A DNA stretch of 64,000 nucleotides from Streptomyces sp. NBC_00820 (GTDB lineage: Bacteria > Actinomycetota > Actinomycetes > Streptomycetales > Streptomycetaceae), in the NCBI RefSeq assembly GCF_036347055.1, contig NZ_CP108882.1, forward strand, positions 2,927,001 to 2,991,000. The letters run 5' to 3'. Under the pieces are notes generated by a model. It searched no databases, was not told the origin of the DNA, and saw nothing but the letters and a program-made list of their open reading frames with translations. The position numbers and the translations under genes are program-made. This document shows, one piece after another, positions 33,971 to 45,244 of this stretch (positions within the stretch are counted from its first letter, which is position 1; every line of letters begins with the position of its first letter).

Positions 33971-34912
33971 CTACTGCTGCTGCTCGTCGGTGTCGGTCGT
34001 GTCGGCGGACGGTGTGACCGTCACGGTCACCGTCGGCGTCGGGACCGGCTTGGGCTTGGACGGCAGGACCTCGTCGCGCGGGTCGTGCTTGGGGGCCGCG
34101 ACGACCACACCGACGATGTCGAGCTTGGTGAAGCCGACGTACGGCGTGACGTAGACCGTGCGGGTCAGGCCGCCGCCGGAGGGGTCGACGCGGGAGACCA
34201 CGCCGACCGGGACGCCGGGCACGAAGGGCCGGTCGGCCTGGGAGCCGAAGGTGACGAGGCGATCGCCCTTCTTCACCTCGGACTTGCCGTTCAGGAGTTC
34301 GACGCGCAGGGGGCGGTCGCCCTGTCCGGAGGCGAAGCCGAGTTCGTCGCTGTTCTCCATGCGGGTGCCGACGGTGAAGTCGGGGTCGTTGGCGAGCAGC
34401 ACGGTGGCGGTGTCGGGGCCGACCGTGGTGACCCTGCCGACGAGACCGTCGCCGTTGAGGACGGTCATGTCCCGCTTGATGCCGTCGTTGGCGCCCGCGT
34501 CGATGGTGATGGTCCAGGAGAATCCCTGCGCCGACCCTATGGCGACGACCTGGGCGCCCTTGATGCCGTACTGGCCCTCGCCGGCGATCTTGAGCATCTT
34601 GTCGAGCTGTCCGAGGCGGCTGCGGTTGCGGTCGTCGCTGCCGAGCTTCGCCTTGAGGGCCGCGTTCTCCTTCTCCAGTGCGGCGAGCCGGTCGTGGCGG
34701 CTGCCGGAGTCCCGGACGGCCGACACGGCGTTGCCGACCGGGTCGACAGCCGAGGACAGTCCGTTCTCGACGGGTCCGAACACCGTGGCCGCGCCCTGCC
34801 GGGCGCCGTCGACAGGGGAATTGCGTCCCCCTCTGATGTCCACCGTGATCAGCGCGAACGCGATGGCTACCAGCAGGACCAGGAGCAGCCGGCTCTCTTT
34901 CGTGTCCCTCAC
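33971..34912 (-). CDS. mreC: rod-shape/spore-wall protein MreC
   Basis: A 313-aa membrane-anchored scaffold of the cell-wall elongation complex. One N-terminal helix (LLLVLLVAIAFALITVDI, about 9-26) is followed by a coiled coil (DRLAALEKENAALKAKLG, about 74-91) and the beta-rich periplasmic-type core (VVAIGSAQGFSWTITIDAGA, DGLVGRVTTVGPDTATVLLA, FVPGVPVGVVSRV). The C-terminus is a Pro/Thr/Asp-rich tail. The start is a GTG at 34912; GAGGAAGGG lies about 14 nt upstream. A hairpin after mreB separates it from that gene. Confidence 0.93.
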   Translation of the reverse strand: MRDTKESRLLLVLLVAIAFALITVDIRGGRNSPVDGARQGAATVFGPVENGLSSAVDPVGNAVSAVRDSGSRHDRLAALEKENAALKAKLGSDDRNRSRLGQLDKMLKIAGEGQYGIKGAQVVAIGSAQGFSWTITIDAGANDGIKRDMTVLNGDGLVGRVTTVGPDTATVLLANDPDFTVGTRMENSDELGFASGQGDRPLRVELLNGKSEVKKGDRLVTFGSQADRPFVPGVPVGVVSRVDPSGGGLTRTVYVTPYVGFTKLDIVGVVVAAPKHDPRDEVLPSKPKPVPTPTVTVTVTPSADTTDTDEQQQ

Positions 34913-35028
34913 GTGCGGCGGCCGTGCCCTTCCTCAATAGGAATTCGGGAGCCCTCGGCGGCGCGCGAACAGCGAAGCGCGAACCCGCGGGGCCTGTTTG
35001 TGGGAGCTTATGCCTCTATACCAACGAT

Positions 35029-35062
35029 CCGCCGTACGAGAGGAGATCGTCTCGTACGGCGG
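35029..35062 (-). terminator. hairpin between mreB and mreC
   Basis: A perfect 13-bp inverted repeat (CCGCCGTACGAGA and complement), 8-nt loop, begins 16 nt after the mreB stop. It is followed by AT-rich DNA without a clear U-run. It probably terminates part of the mreB transcripts and lets some continue into mreCD. Confidence 0.7.
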
Positions 35063-35077
35063 AATCGAAGAGTTGTG

Positions 35078-36109
35078 TCATCTGCGCGGCTGGGCGTCCA
35101 GCACCTGCTGGAGCGCCTCGAACTCCTCGACGCACTTGCCGGAGCCGAGCGCGACGCTGTCCAGCGGGTCCTCGGCGATGTGGATCGGCATGCCGGTCTC
35201 CCGCCGCAGGCGCTCGTCGAGCCCGCGCAGCAGGGCTCCGCCGCCGGTCAGAACGATTCCTCTGTCCATGATGTCGCCGGACAGCTCCGGCGGGCACTTG
35301 TCCAGGGTCGTCTTGACGGCGTCGATGATCGCGTTGACCGGCTCCTCGATCGCCTTGCGCACCTCCGCTGCGGAGATGACGACGGTCTTGGGCAGACCGG
35401 AGACCAGGTCCCGGCCGCGGACTTCGGTGTGCTCGTCGGAGTCGAGGTCGTACGCCGAACCGATCGTGATCTTGATCTGCTCGGCCGTCCGCTCACCCAG
35501 CAGAAGGCTGTACTCCTTCTTGATGTACTGGATGATCGCGTTGTCCAGTTCGTCGCCCGCGACGCGGATGGACTGGGCGGTGACGATGCCGCCGAGCGAG
35601 ATGACCGCGACCTCCGTGGTGCCGCCGCCGATGTCCACCACCATGTTGCCGGTGGCCTCATGGACCGGCAGGCCCGAGCCGATGGCGGCCGCCATGGGCT
35701 CCTCGATGATGTGCACCTGGCGGGCGCCCGCCTGGGAGGACGCCTCGATCACGGCGCGGCGCTCGACACCTGTGATGCCCGAGGGCACACAGACGACGAC
35801 CCGCGGCCGGGCGAGATACCGCCGCTTGTGGATCTTCAGGATGAAGTAGCGGAGCATCCGCTCGGTGATCTCGAAGTCGGCGATCACGCCGTCCCTCAGC
35901 GGACGCACGGCCACGATGTTGCCCGGCGTCCGGCCGATCATCTTCTTCGCTTCGGCGCCGACCGCGAGGATGCCACCGGTGTTGGTGTTGATCGCGACGA
36001 CGGACGGCTCGTTGAGTACGATCCCACGACCCCTGACGTACACCAGCGTGTTGGCGGTCCCGAGGTCGACAGCCATGTCACGGCCGATGAACGACATTGA
36101 GTTCCCCAT
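35078..36109 (-). CDS. mreB: actin-like protein MreB
   Basis: A 343-aa bacterial actin that polymerises at the membrane and organises wall synthesis, in Streptomyces mainly at sporulation septa and spore walls. Visible are the phosphate-1 loop [29 protein letters not shown], the phosphate-2 motif [13 protein letters not shown], the adenosine motif [16 protein letters not shown] and the C-terminal helix. The ATG at 36109 ([15 protein letters not shown]) gives the length known for Streptomyces MreB, with GGAAGG upstream; a longer open frame to 36190 is not homologous. Confidence 0.97.
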   Translation of the reverse strand: MGNSMSFIGRDMAVDLGTANTLVYVRGRGIVLNEPSVVAINTNTGGILAVGAEAKKMIGRTPGNIVAVRPLRDGVIADFEITERMLRYFILKIHKRRYLARPRVVVCVPSGITGVERRAVIEASSQAGARQVHIIEEPMAAAIGSGLPVHEATGNMVVDIGGGTTEVAVISLGGIVTAQSIRVAGDELDNAIIQYIKKEYSLLLGERTAEQIKITIGSAYDLDSDEHTEVRGRDLVSGLPKTVVISAAEVRKAIEEPVNAIIDAVKTTLDKCPPELSGDIMDRGIVLTGGGALLRGLDERLRRETGMPIHIAEDPLDSVALGSGKCVEEFEALQQVLDAQPRR

Positions 36110-36434
36110 CAGGATTCGTCTGGCCTTCCCACTAGCTTTTGAGGGCTTTTCAGGTAGGCGAGGTGGGTGCTGTGACGTGCAGGCTTCCATCGTAGACGCG
36201 CTTGCACGAACACCGCGCGAGGGTCTTCGCCATTGTCAGCAGATGGTGCGCCGCCTCGCTTGTGGAGACGGCCCATCGGGGGCACACGTTCCCCCGATCG
36301 GCAACGCATATGCCAAAGGACGACCGAAAACGTACGGCCGTCCCAGGTCACGGTTCCGAGCGGTACTGACGGGGCGTCAGAAAAATTCTCGGAAACTTCG
36401 CTCGGTGCGGCTCGACCGCACCTTTCGGCACCGG
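36110..36434 (-). promoter_or_regulatory. mreB upstream region with a nested hairpin
   Basis: This 325-bp gap between ndk and mreB has no gene. At 36354-36394 a CTGACG-GGG-CGTCAG hairpin is enclosed by TTCCGAG/CTCGGAA with an AAAAATT run; it lies 40 nt after ndk and may end its transcript. The mreB promoter(s) must lie to its left, but I cannot choose a -10/-35 pair with confidence. Confidence 0.5.
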
Positions 36435-36848
36435 TCAGGCACGACCCGGGAAGAAGATCTTCACCTCGCGCTCGGCGGACTCCTCCGAGTCCGACGCGTG
36501 GATCAGGTTCTCGCGGACGATCACGCCGTAGTCACCGCGGATGGAACCGGGGGCCGCCGCGATCGGGTCGGTCGGGCCGGCCAGCTGGCGCACGCCCTCG
36601 ATGACCCGCTCGCCCTCGACGATCAGCGCGACGACCGGACCGGAGGCCATGAACTCCACCAGCGGCTCGTAGAACGGGCGGCCGACGTGCTCGGCGTAGT
36701 GCTGCTCCAGGATCGCGCGGTCCAGGGTGCGCAGCTCCAGCGCGGTGATCTGCCAGCCGTCCTTGCGCTCGATACGGCTGATGATCTCGCCGGTCAGGCC
36801 ACGACGGACAGCGTCGGGCTTGAGCAGGACGAGGGTGCGCTGGCTCAC
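36435..36848 (-). CDS. ndk: nucleoside diphosphate kinase
   Basis: Ndk transfers the terminal phosphate from ATP to nucleoside diphosphates through a phospho-histidine. The 137-aa protein carries LVLLKPDAVRRGLTGEI at the start, the substrate-binding GSIRGDYGV and the catalytic His117 in ENLIHASDS. The length is typical. The ATG at 36848 is preceded by AAGGAGC. It lies downstream of the folC-DUF4233 pair on the same strand. Confidence 0.98.
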   Translation of the reverse strand: MSQRTLVLLKPDAVRRGLTGEIISRIERKDGWQITALELRTLDRAILEQHYAEHVGRPFYEPLVEFMASGPVVALIVEGERVIEGVRQLAGPTDPIAAAPGSIRGDYGVIVRENLIHASDSEESAEREVKIFFPGRA

Positions 36849-36910
36849 GGAGGGCTCCTTACGACTGATATGCGGTGGGGATGAGGCTACAGGGCGTGCC
36901 GGTGCGCCCG

Positions 36911-37273
36911 TTACGCAGCGTCAGCCGTGGAGGCGGCGGACGCGGCCTGCGCCGCGAAACGCGCCTTCGCCTCGTCCACCTTCTTGCCGTAGTGCACCGA
37001 CGCCCACCACAGGGCCGCGAACACCGCGCCCATGAAGTACATCATCGGGACGAAGACGCCCGAGGCGATCAGGGCGATCTGCAGGGCCCAGCCGAGGGCG
37101 ACGCCGCCCGGGCGGCTCACCACGCCGCACAGCAGCACGCACAAGGCCATGGCGATGCCGCTGACCAGCCACACGGTCGACGAGGACAGACCGGGGTCCT
37201 TCATGGCCACGAGCGCGGCGAACCCGATGATGAAGAACTCACCGATCAGCGTCGATGAACAGAGCGTACGCAC
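36911..37273 (-). CDS. DUF4233 membrane protein
   Basis: A 120-aa integral membrane protein of the DUF4233 family, found next to folC in actinobacteria; its function is unknown. It begins VRTLCSSTLIGEFFIIGFAA and has about four helices, ending in a charged Ala-rich tail (YGKKVDEAKARFAAQAA). The GTG at 37273 is selected because GAGGA, overlapping the folC stop, lies 7 nt upstream; the open frame further upstream lies inside folC. The 10-nt gap to folC implies coupling. Confidence 0.9.
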   Translation of the reverse strand: MRTLCSSTLIGEFFIIGFAALVAMKDPGLSSSTVWLVSGIAMALCVLLCGVVSRPGGVALGWALQIALIASGVFVPMMYFMGAVFAALWWASVHYGKKVDEAKARFAAQAASAASTADAA

Positions 37274-37283
37274 GACGGAATCC

Positions 37284-38798
37284 TCAGCCCTTTCCCAGGA
37301 GCAGGCGGGCCTCGCCCACCGTGATGACCGAACCGGTGACCAGCACACCGCCGCCGGCGAACTCGCCCTCCTCCTCGGCCAGCGTGATCGCCGCCTCCAG
37401 GGCCTCGGGCAGCTGCGGCTCGACCTGGACCCGGTCCTCGCCGAACACCTCGACGGCGATCGCGGCCAGCTCGTCCGCGTTCATGGCGCGGTGGCTGGTG
37501 TTCCGCGTGACGACGACCTCCGCGAAGATCGGCTCGAACGCCTCCAGCACCCCCCGCACGTCCTTGCCCTCGCTCGCCCCGACCACGCCGATCAGCCGGC
37601 TGAAGTCGAACGCCTCCTGGACCGCCTCGGCGGTGGCCCTGGCGCCCGCCGGGTTGTGCGCGGCGTCCAGCACGACCGTGGGAGAGCTCCGCACGACCTC
37701 CAGGCGGCCCGGCGAGGAGACGGCCGCGAAGGCCTTGCGCACGGTGTCGATGTCCAGCGGTTCCGGACGCTGCTCGCCGACCCCGAAGAACGCCTCGACG
37801 GCGGCGAGCGCGACGGCCGCGTTGTGCGCCTGGTGGGCGCCGTACAGCGGGAGGTACACGTCGGGGTACTCGCCGCCCAGCCCGCGCAGGGTGAGCAGCT
37901 GGCCGCCGACGGCGACCTGACGGTCCACGACACCGAACTCCAGGCCCTCGCGGGCCACGGTGGCGTTCTCCTCGACGGCCTTCTTCAGCAGCACCTGGGC
38001 CGCGTCGACCGGCTGCTGCGCCATGATCACGGTCGAGTCCGGCTTGATGATGCCGGACTTCTCCGTGGCGATCTCCCCCGGCGTCTCGCCGAGCCGGTCG
38101 GTGTGGTCGAGCCCGATGGGGGTGATCACCGCGACGTCGCCGTCGATCACGTTCGTCGCGTCCCAGCTGCCGCCCATGCCGACCTCGACGACGGCGACGT
38201 CGACCGGCGCGTCCGCGAAGGCCGCGTACGCCATGCCGGTGAGCACCTCGAAGAAGGAGAGGCGGTACTCCTGCGAGGAGTCCACCATGTCGACGTACGG
38301 CTTGATGTCCTGGTACGTCTCGATGAACCGCTCGGCGGAGATCGGGGAGCCGTCCAGGCTGATGCGTTCGGTGACCGACTGCACGTGGGGGCTGGTGTAG
38401 CGGCCGGTGCGCAGGTCGAAGGCGCCGAGGAGGGCCTCGATCATGCGGGCGGTGGAGGTCTTGCCGTTCGTGCCCGTGATGTGGATCGACGGGTACGCCC
38501 GCTGCGGTTCGCCCAGGACGTCCATCAGCGCGGCGATGCGGCTGACGGACGGCTCCAGCTTGGTCTCGCCCCAGCGGGCGGCCAGCTCCGTCTCGACCTC
38601 GCGCAGGGCTCTGTCGAGCTCGGGGTCCTCCGGACGCGACGGTACGTCGCCCTGCGGAGGGCCGCCCTGCGTGCGCAGGGTGCGGCTGCCGGCCTCGATC
38701 ACGGCGAGGTCGGGGTCGCGTTCGGTCTCGGTCTCGATCAGCTCTTCGAAGGCGTCGAGGGGGTCGGGCGTGTCACTGGTACCGGGCGCTTCGCTCAC
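37284..38798 (-). CDS. folC: folylpolyglutamate / dihydrofolate synthase
   Basis: A Mur-ligase-fold enzyme, 504 aa, that joins glutamate to dihydropteroate and to folates with ATP. The ATP loop HITGTNGKTSTARM lies at about residue 107, and VEVGMGGSWDATNV, ITPIGLDHTDRLG, TEKSGIIK and VLDAAHNP are the family blocks. The N-terminal ~70 residues are an acidic, low-complexity extension seen in Streptomyces. It is followed closely by the DUF4233 gene and lies downstream of valS. Confidence 0.95.
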   Translation of the reverse strand: MSEAPGTSDTPDPLDAFEELIETETERDPDLAVIEAGSRTLRTQGGPPQGDVPSRPEDPELDRALREVETELAARWGETKLEPSVSRIAALMDVLGEPQRAYPSIHITGTNGKTSTARMIEALLGAFDLRTGRYTSPHVQSVTERISLDGSPISAERFIETYQDIKPYVDMVDSSQEYRLSFFEVLTGMAYAAFADAPVDVAVVEVGMGGSWDATNVIDGDVAVITPIGLDHTDRLGETPGEIATEKSGIIKPDSTVIMAQQPVDAAQVLLKKAVEENATVAREGLEFGVVDRQVAVGGQLLTLRGLGGEYPDVYLPLYGAHQAHNAAVALAAVEAFFGVGEQRPEPLDIDTVRKAFAAVSSPGRLEVVRSSPTVVLDAAHNPAGARATAEAVQEAFDFSRLIGVVGASEGKDVRGVLEAFEPIFAEVVVTRNTSHRAMNADELAAIAVEVFGEDRVQVEPQLPEALEAAITLAEEEGEFAGGGVLVTGSVITVGEARLLLGKG

Positions 38799-38865
38799 GG
38801 GGCCAGTCTACGGAGGGGTGGCGACTGCGCGCGGCCTGGGCGGGGCGCGCAGGGGTGGGGGCTTG

Positions 38866-38960
38866 TGCCGTCGGGCGAGGTGCGGGTCCGTCGTGGCTGG
38901 TCGCGCCCGCGCGGCGGAGCCGCAAATCGACACAGTCCCGCGCCCCTGGGGGGTGCCGTG
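38866..38960. repeat. dispersed intergenic repeat, copy 1
   Basis: One of two ~95-bp near-identical copies in the folC-valS gap, with the conserved core GCGCGGCGGAGCCGCA and CACAGTCCCGCGCCCCTGGG. Elements with this ending are common in Streptomyces intergenic DNA. Confidence 0.8.
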
Positions 38961-39016
38961 CCGTCGGCGAGCAGTCGCTCCAGGCCTGGCCGCGGGCAGT
39001 CGTACCGTGGGGGGCC

Positions 39017-39113
39017 TGCCGTCGGGCGACGTGCGGATCCGTCGTGGCTGGTCGCGCCCGCGCGGCGGAGCCGCATATCGACACAGTCCCGCGCCCCTGG
39101 GGGGGTTGCCGTG
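39017..39113. repeat. dispersed intergenic repeat, copy 2
   Basis: It matches copy 1 at nearly every base (differences such as GGTGCGGGTCC versus CGTGCGGATCC). Together with the DNA between them, the copies fill most of the 412-bp gap between folC and valS, where no gene is seen. Confidence 0.8.
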
Positions 39114-39158
39114 CTGTCGGTCGCATGAGCACCGCACGACGAAGCGCCTCGCGTACGC

Positions 39159-39194
39159 GAAGGCCCCCGGAGTTTTGGGGCTCCGGGGGCCTTC
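39159..39194 (-). terminator. valS terminator
   Basis: A perfect 14-bp stem (GAAGGCCCCCGGAG) with an 8-nt loop lies 16 nt past the valS stop codon. Confidence 0.88.
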
Positions 39195-39210
39195 GGTGTC
39201 ATGCGGCCGC

Positions 39211-41835
39211 TTACGCCTGCGGCAGGCGGTCCAGCTGGGACTGGATGCGGGCGATGTCCTCGTCCGCCTTGGCGAGGCGGGTGCGGATCTTGTCGACCAC
39301 GTTGTCCGGGGCCTTCGCGAGGAAGGCCTCGTTGCCGAGCTTGGCCGTGGCCTGGGCCTTCTCCTTCTCGGCCGCCGCGAGGTCCTTCGCGAGGCGCTTG
39401 CGCTCGGCGGCCACGTCGATGGTGCCGGAGAGGTCGAGGGCGACCTCGGCGCCGGCGACCGGGAGGGTGGCCGTCGCCGTGAAGGACTCGCCCTCCGGCT
39501 GCAGGCGCAGCAGCTGGCGGATGGCCGCCTCGTGCGGGGCGAGGGCGGTGCCGTCGAGGGTGAGGCGGGCCGGGACGCGCTGGCCGGGCTGGAGGCCCTG
39601 GTCGGCGCGGAAGCGGCGGACCTCGGTGATGACGGACTGGAGGGACTCGATCTCCTGCTCGGCGGCCGCGTCACGGAAACCACTGTCCGTCGGCCACTCG
39701 GCGATGACCAGGGACTCGCCGCCGGTCAGCGTCGTCCACAGGGTCTCCGTGACGAACGGGACCACCGGGTGCAGCAGCTTGAGGGTGACGTCGAGGACCT
39801 CGCCGAGGACGCGCTTGGAGACCTCGGCGGCCTCACCGCCCGCCTGGAACGTCGTCTTGGACAGCTCGACGTACCAGTCGAACACCTCGTCCCACGCGAA
39901 GTGGAAGAGGGCGTCGGACAGCTTGGCGAACTGGAAGTCCTCGTAGTACGCGTCGACTTCGGCGACCACCGAGTTGAGGCGGGAGAGGATCCAGCGGTCC
40001 GTGGCCGACATGGCGGAGGCGTCCGGCAGCGGGCCGTCCAGCGTCGCGCCGTTCATCAGCGCGAAGCGGGTGGCGTTCCAGATCTTGTTGGCGAAGTTGC
40101 GCGAGCCCTGGACCCAGTCCTCGCCGATCGGGACGTCGACGCCCGGGTTGGCGCCGCGGGCGAGGGTGAAGCGCAGCGCGTCGCTGCCGTACTTGTCCAT
40201 CCAGTCCAGCGGGTTGACCGCGTTGCCGAAGGACTTCGACATCTTCTTGCCGAACTGGTCGCGGACCATGCCGTGCAGGGCGATGGTGTGGAACGGCGGG
40301 GTGCCGTCCATCGCGTACAGGCCGAACATCATCATCCGGGCGACCCAGAAGAAGAGGATGTCGTAGCCGGTGACCAGGACGGAGTTCGGGTAGAACTTCG
40401 CGAGCGACTCGGTCTGTTCGGGCCAGCCCATCGTGGAGAAGGGCCACAGGCCGGAGGAGAACCAGGTGTCGAGGACGTCGGTGTCCTGGTGCCAGCCCTC
40501 GCCGGCCGGGGGCTCCTCGTTCGGGCCGACGCAGACGATCTCGCCGTTCGGGCCGTACCAGACCGGGATGCGGTGACCCCACCACAGCTGGCGCGAGATG
40601 CACCAGTCGTGGAGGTTGTCGACCCAGTCGAAGTACCGCTTCTCCATCTCCTGCGGGTGGATCTTGACCTTGCCGTCGCGGACCGCGTCACCGGCGGCCT
40701 TGGCGAGCGGGCCGACCTTGACCCACCACTGCATCGACAGGCGCGGCTCGATGGTGGTCTTGCAGCGCGAGCAGTGGCCGACGGAGTGGACGTAGGGCCG
40801 CTTCTCGGCGACGATCCGGCCCTCGGCGCGCAGCGCGGCGACGATGGCGGAGCGGGCCTCCAGGCGGTCCAGGCCCTGGAAGGGGCCGTGGGCGGTGATG
40901 ACGGCGTGCTCGTCCATGACGGTGATGGACGGCAGGTCGTGCCGCTGGCCGATCTCGAAGTCGTTCGGGTCGTGGGCCGGGGTGACCTTGACGGCACCCG
41001 TGCCGAACTCGGGGTCGACGTGCGTGTCGGCGACGACCGGGATGGAGCGGTCGGTCAGCGGCAGCTTGATGAGCTTGCCGACCAGGTGCTTGTAGCGCTC
41101 GTCGTCGGGGTGGACGGCGACGGCCGTGTCACCGAGCATCGTCTCGGCGCGGGTGGTGGCGACGACGATCGTCTCGTCGCCCTCGCCGTACGTCATGGAG
41201 ACGAGCTCGCCGTCGTCGTCCTGGTACTCGACCTCGATGTCCGAGATGGCCGTCAGACAGCGCGGGCACCAGTTGATGATGCGCTCGGCGCGGTAGATCA
41301 GCTCGTCGTCGTAGAGGCGCTTGAAGATGGTCTGGACGGCCTGGGACAGGCCCTCGTCCATGGTGAAGCGCTCACGGGACCAGGCGACGCCGTCGCCGAG
41401 GCGGCGCATCTGGCCGCTGATCTGGCCGCCGGACTCGGCCTTCCACTGCCAGACGCGCTCGACGAAGGCCTCGCGGCCCAGGTCGTGGCGGGACTTGCCC
41501 TCCTTGCCGAGCTCGCGCTCGACGACGTTCTGGGTGGCGATGCCGGCGTGGTCCATGCCGGGCTGCCACAGGGTCTCGAAGCCCTGCATGCGCTTGCGGC
41601 GGGTCATGGCGTCGATGAGCGTGTGCTCGAAGGCGTGGCCCAGGTGGAGGCTGCCGGTGACGTTCGGCGGCGGGATGACGACGGTGAACGGGGGCTTGTC
41701 GCTCTTCTCGTCCGCCTCGAAGTAGCCACGCTCTACCCAGCGCTCGTACAGCGGCCCCTCTACGTCGGCCGGCGCGTACTGGGTCGGCAGTTCGGTCTCG
41801 GGCGCGGTTGGCTGCTGCTGAGCGTTCTCGGTCAC
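39211..41835 (-). CDS. valS: valyl-tRNA synthetase
   Basis: A class I synthetase of 874 aa that charges tRNA-Val. The HIGH-type HLGH motif at 64-67 lies in [20 protein letters not shown], and KMSKSFGN is the second ATP motif. The editing (CP1) domain sits between, and a C-terminal coiled coil ([18 protein letters not shown]) ends the protein. The GTG at 41835 is chosen because it gives the normal length; an open frame to 41925 has no homology. There is no T-box-like leader in the 138-bp divergent upstream gap. Confidence 0.97.
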   Translation of the reverse strand: MTENAQQQPTAPETELPTQYAPADVEGPLYERWVERGYFEADEKSDKPPFTVVIPPPNVTGSLHLGHAFEHTLIDAMTRRKRMQGFETLWQPGMDHAGIATQNVVERELGKEGKSRHDLGREAFVERVWQWKAESGGQISGQMRRLGDGVAWSRERFTMDEGLSQAVQTIFKRLYDDELIYRAERIINWCPRCLTAISDIEVEYQDDDGELVSMTYGEGDETIVVATTRAETMLGDTAVAVHPDDERYKHLVGKLIKLPLTDRSIPVVADTHVDPEFGTGAVKVTPAHDPNDFEIGQRHDLPSITVMDEHAVITAHGPFQGLDRLEARSAIVAALRAEGRIVAEKRPYVHSVGHCSRCKTTIEPRLSMQWWVKVGPLAKAAGDAVRDGKVKIHPQEMEKRYFDWVDNLHDWCISRQLWWGHRIPVWYGPNGEIVCVGPNEEPPAGEGWHQDTDVLDTWFSSGLWPFSTMGWPEQTESLAKFYPNSVLVTGYDILFFWVARMMMFGLYAMDGTPPFHTIALHGMVRDQFGKKMSKSFGNAVNPLDWMDKYGSDALRFTLARGANPGVDVPIGEDWVQGSRNFANKIWNATRFALMNGATLDGPLPDASAMSATDRWILSRLNSVVAEVDAYYEDFQFAKLSDALFHFAWDEVFDWYVELSKTTFQAGGEAAEVSKRVLGEVLDVTLKLLHPVVPFVTETLWTTLTGGESLVIAEWPTDSGFRDAAAEQEIESLQSVITEVRRFRADQGLQPGQRVPARLTLDGTALAPHEAAIRQLLRLQPEGESFTATATLPVAGAEVALDLSGTIDVAAERKRLAKDLAAAEKEKAQATAKLGNEAFLAKAPDNVVDKIRTRLAKADEDIARIQSQLDRLPQA

Positions 41836-41973
41836 GGGGGTCAGTTTAGAGGTGTCGCGGGGTGGTCCCGAAACACGTTTGTTCTGTAACGGTGCGACAC
41901 CCCGGTGCCCCGCGGCCCCCGGCACTGGGCCAGGATGTCAGGAACACATAAGCATCTGGAGGGGAACCCAGGA

Positions 41974-42981
41974 ATGAGCAACAACCAGCCGGGCCCGTAC
42001 GGCCAGCAGCCTCAGCAGCCGGGCCCCTACGGCCAGCCGGGGCAGCCGGGTCCCTACGGTCAGCAACCTGGTCCCTACGGCCGGCCGGGCCCCTACGGCC
42101 AGCCGCCGCAGGCGCCCCAGCCCGGCTACGGCTACCCCCAGCAGACCCCTCCGGCCGCCCCTCCGCAGCCCGGGTACGGCTACCCGCAGCAGCCGGGTGT
42201 GCCGCCCCAGCCGGGTCCGTACGGCCAGCAGCCGAACCCCTACGGTCAGCAGCCGGGCCCCTACGGCCAGGCGCCGTACACCGTGCCGCAGCCGCCGGTC
42301 CCGGCCGGCGGCAAGAAGAAGACCGGTCTGATCATCGCGGCGGCGGCCGTGGTGGTCGCGGTGGGCGTCCTCGCGACCTTCATGTTCTCGGGCGGGAGCG
42401 GCGACGTCGCGGACGACGGCCCGCACAAGCTGACCACGCCCTCGACGGTGCTGTCGGAGTACAAGAAGGGCAAGAGCGGCAGCGAGAGCATGACGAAGTC
42501 CGACATGAAGGACGCCGAGAAGTGGGGTGTGCACAACCCCCGAGACGTCAGCGCCTCGTACCAGGCCGGGGACCCGAGCACTCCGCTGAGCCAGAAGGTC
42601 ATCCAGTTCGGCGGTGTCTACGGCACGATCGACGACCCCGAGAAGACCGTCGACGCGATGTTCGCCTTCATGGCGAAGGACACCAAGTCCGGTGGCGACG
42701 GCGAGGCCGTCACGCTCGTGGGTGAGCCGAAGGCCTACACCCCCGACGGGCTCGACGGTGCCGTGCTCAAGTGCCAGCAGGCGAAGTTCGCCAACTCCGA
42801 GGCCGGCGCGGGCGAGCCGAAGGAGCTGAACATGACGATGTGCGTCTGGGGCGACCACAGCACGCTCGGCCTGGTCATGCCGATGGACTTCGCGACCCTC
42901 GCGGCGGGCAGGTCCACCGACCCGGCGGAGGCCGCCGAACTCACCGCCAAGTTCCGCAAGGAGGTCCGCGTCAAGGCCTGA
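41974..42981 (+). CDS. membrane-anchored protein with Pro-Gly-Tyr-Gln-rich N-terminus
   Basis: A 335-aa protein of unknown function, commonly found beside valS in Streptomyces. The first ~110 residues are repeats of PGPYGQQ/PGYGYPQQ, an intrinsically disordered cytoplasmic stretch. One transmembrane helix follows (TGLIIAAAAVVVAVGVLATF), then a ~190-residue outer domain with two cysteines (LKCQQAKF and TMCVWGD) that could form a disulfide. The ATG at 41974 follows GGAGGGGAACCCAGGA; an upstream in-frame ATG at 41905 is less likely. It is divergent from valS and convergent with clpX. Confidence 0.82.
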   Translation: MSNNQPGPYGQQPQQPGPYGQPGQPGPYGQQPGPYGRPGPYGQPPQAPQPGYGYPQQTPPAAPPQPGYGYPQQPGVPPQPGPYGQQPNPYGQQPGPYGQAPYTVPQPPVPAGGKKKTGLIIAAAAVVVAVGVLATFMFSGGSGDVADDGPHKLTTPSTVLSEYKKGKSGSESMTKSDMKDAEKWGVHNPRDVSASYQAGDPSTPLSQKVIQFGGVYGTIDDPEKTVDAMFAFMAKDTKSGGDGEAVTLVGEPKAYTPDGLDGAVLKCQQAKFANSEAGAGEPKELNMTMCVWGDHSTLGLVMPMDFATLAAGRSTDPAEAAELTAKFRKEVRVKA

Positions 42982-43000
42982 CGCGGGCAGCGGTCACGAC

Positions 43001-43034
43001 GAAGGGGCCCCGGTCGGCTGACCGGGGCCCCTTC
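43001..43034. terminator. bidirectional terminator
   Basis: A perfect 15-bp stem (GAAGGGGCCCCGGTC) with a GGCT loop lies between the PGQ-rich gene (ends 42981) and clpX (ends 43054). Confidence 0.88.
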
Positions 43035-43053
43035 GCGTGGCCGGGCGGCGGGG

Positions 43054-44340
<1,287 letters not shown>

Positions 44341-44447
44341 GGTGTGCTTCCCCTTCGCCTGGGAGCCGCCTGGACACTCGGGTCCTACGACTCCTGGTGC
44401 TGCCTTATGTCCGACGGTACCTTGCCGGGCCCCGTGTTCGGGTCCCC

Positions 44448-44483
44448 CTTGGCAGGGTTCACTTTGACGTGGACCCTGCCAAG
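44448..44483 (-). terminator. hairpin between clpP2 and clpX
   Basis: An 11-bp stem (CTTGGCAGGGT and complement) with a 14-nt loop lies 25 nt past the clpP2 stop. It probably separates clpP1P2 from clpX transcription. Confidence 0.6.
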
Positions 44484-44508
44484 AGGGCCTGAGAGCGTGC
44501 TGCCGGGG

Positions 44509-45186
44509 TCAGCGGACCTCGGCGTTGTTCATCTTCCGGGTGGAGACGATCTGGTCGACGATGCCGTACTCCAGCGCCTCCTCGGCCGTGAGGATCTTGT
44601 CGCGCTCGATGTCCTCGCGGATCTTCTCGAGCGGCCGGTTGGTGTGCTTGGCCAGCATGTCCTCCAGCTGCTCGCGCATCCGGGTGAACTCCTTGGCGAT
44701 GATCTCCAGGTCGGAGAGCTGACCGCGGCCGGTGGAGCCGGCCGGCTGGTGGATCAGCACGCGGGAGTTCGGGAGCGCCATGCGCTTGCCCGGGGTGCCG
44801 GCGGCGAGCAGGATCGCGGCGGCGGAGGCCGCCTGGCCCATGCACACCGTCTGGATGTCCGGCTTCACGAACTGCATGGTGTCGTAGATGGCCGTGAGGG
44901 CCGTCATGTCACCACCGGGGCTGTTGATGTAGATCGAGATGTCCCGGTCGGGGTCCATCGACTCCAGGCACAGCAGCTGCGCCATGACGTCGTTGGCGGA
45001 GGCGTCGTCGATCTGGACGCCCAGGAAGATCACGCGCTCCTCGAAGAGCTTCGCGTACGGGTCGTACTCGCGGATGCCCTGGGAGGTGCGCTCGACGAAG
45101 CGCGGGATGACGTAGCGGCTGTCGGGGCGGGGCCCTTCGTACAGGCCGCTGGCGGCGCCGGGGAAGTTGCTCATGAGGGTGTTCAC
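44509..45186 (-). CDS. clpP2: ClpP2 protease subunit
   Basis: A 225-aa serine peptidase that assembles with ClpP1 into the mixed tetradecamer. The catalytic triad is visible as Ser121 ([11 protein letters not shown]), His146 (LIHQPAG) and Asp192. The GTG at 45186 is used; an ATG at 45174 with AGGACG upstream is an alternative. It follows clpP1 after 58 bp and is presumably co-transcribed. Confidence 0.94.
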   Translation of the reverse strand: MNTLMSNFPGAASGLYEGPRPDSRYVIPRFVERTSQGIREYDPYAKLFEERVIFLGVQIDDASANDVMAQLLCLESMDPDRDISIYINSPGGDMTALTAIYDTMQFVKPDIQTVCMGQAASAAAILLAAGTPGKRMALPNSRVLIHQPAGSTGRGQLSDLEIIAKEFTRMREQLEDMLAKHTNRPLEKIREDIERDKILTAEEALEYGIVDQIVSTRKMNNAEVR

Positions 45187-45244
45187 CGTCCTGGTGGCGT
45201 TCTGGGGGCTGGGGGCGTGGCGGTGCGTGGCGTGGCCGGGCCGG

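Noticed and set aside
33126..34937. A 603-codon frame overlapping mreC and mreD that ends in the pentapeptide-like repeats
   Set aside because: The part inside mreC/mreD is an Arg-rich out-of-frame shadow. Only the short end after the mreD stop is kept as a candidate.
41836..41973. A possible T-box riboswitch upstream of valS
   Set aside because: The gap is only 138 bp and shared with a divergent gene. No specifier stem or T-box consensus is visible.
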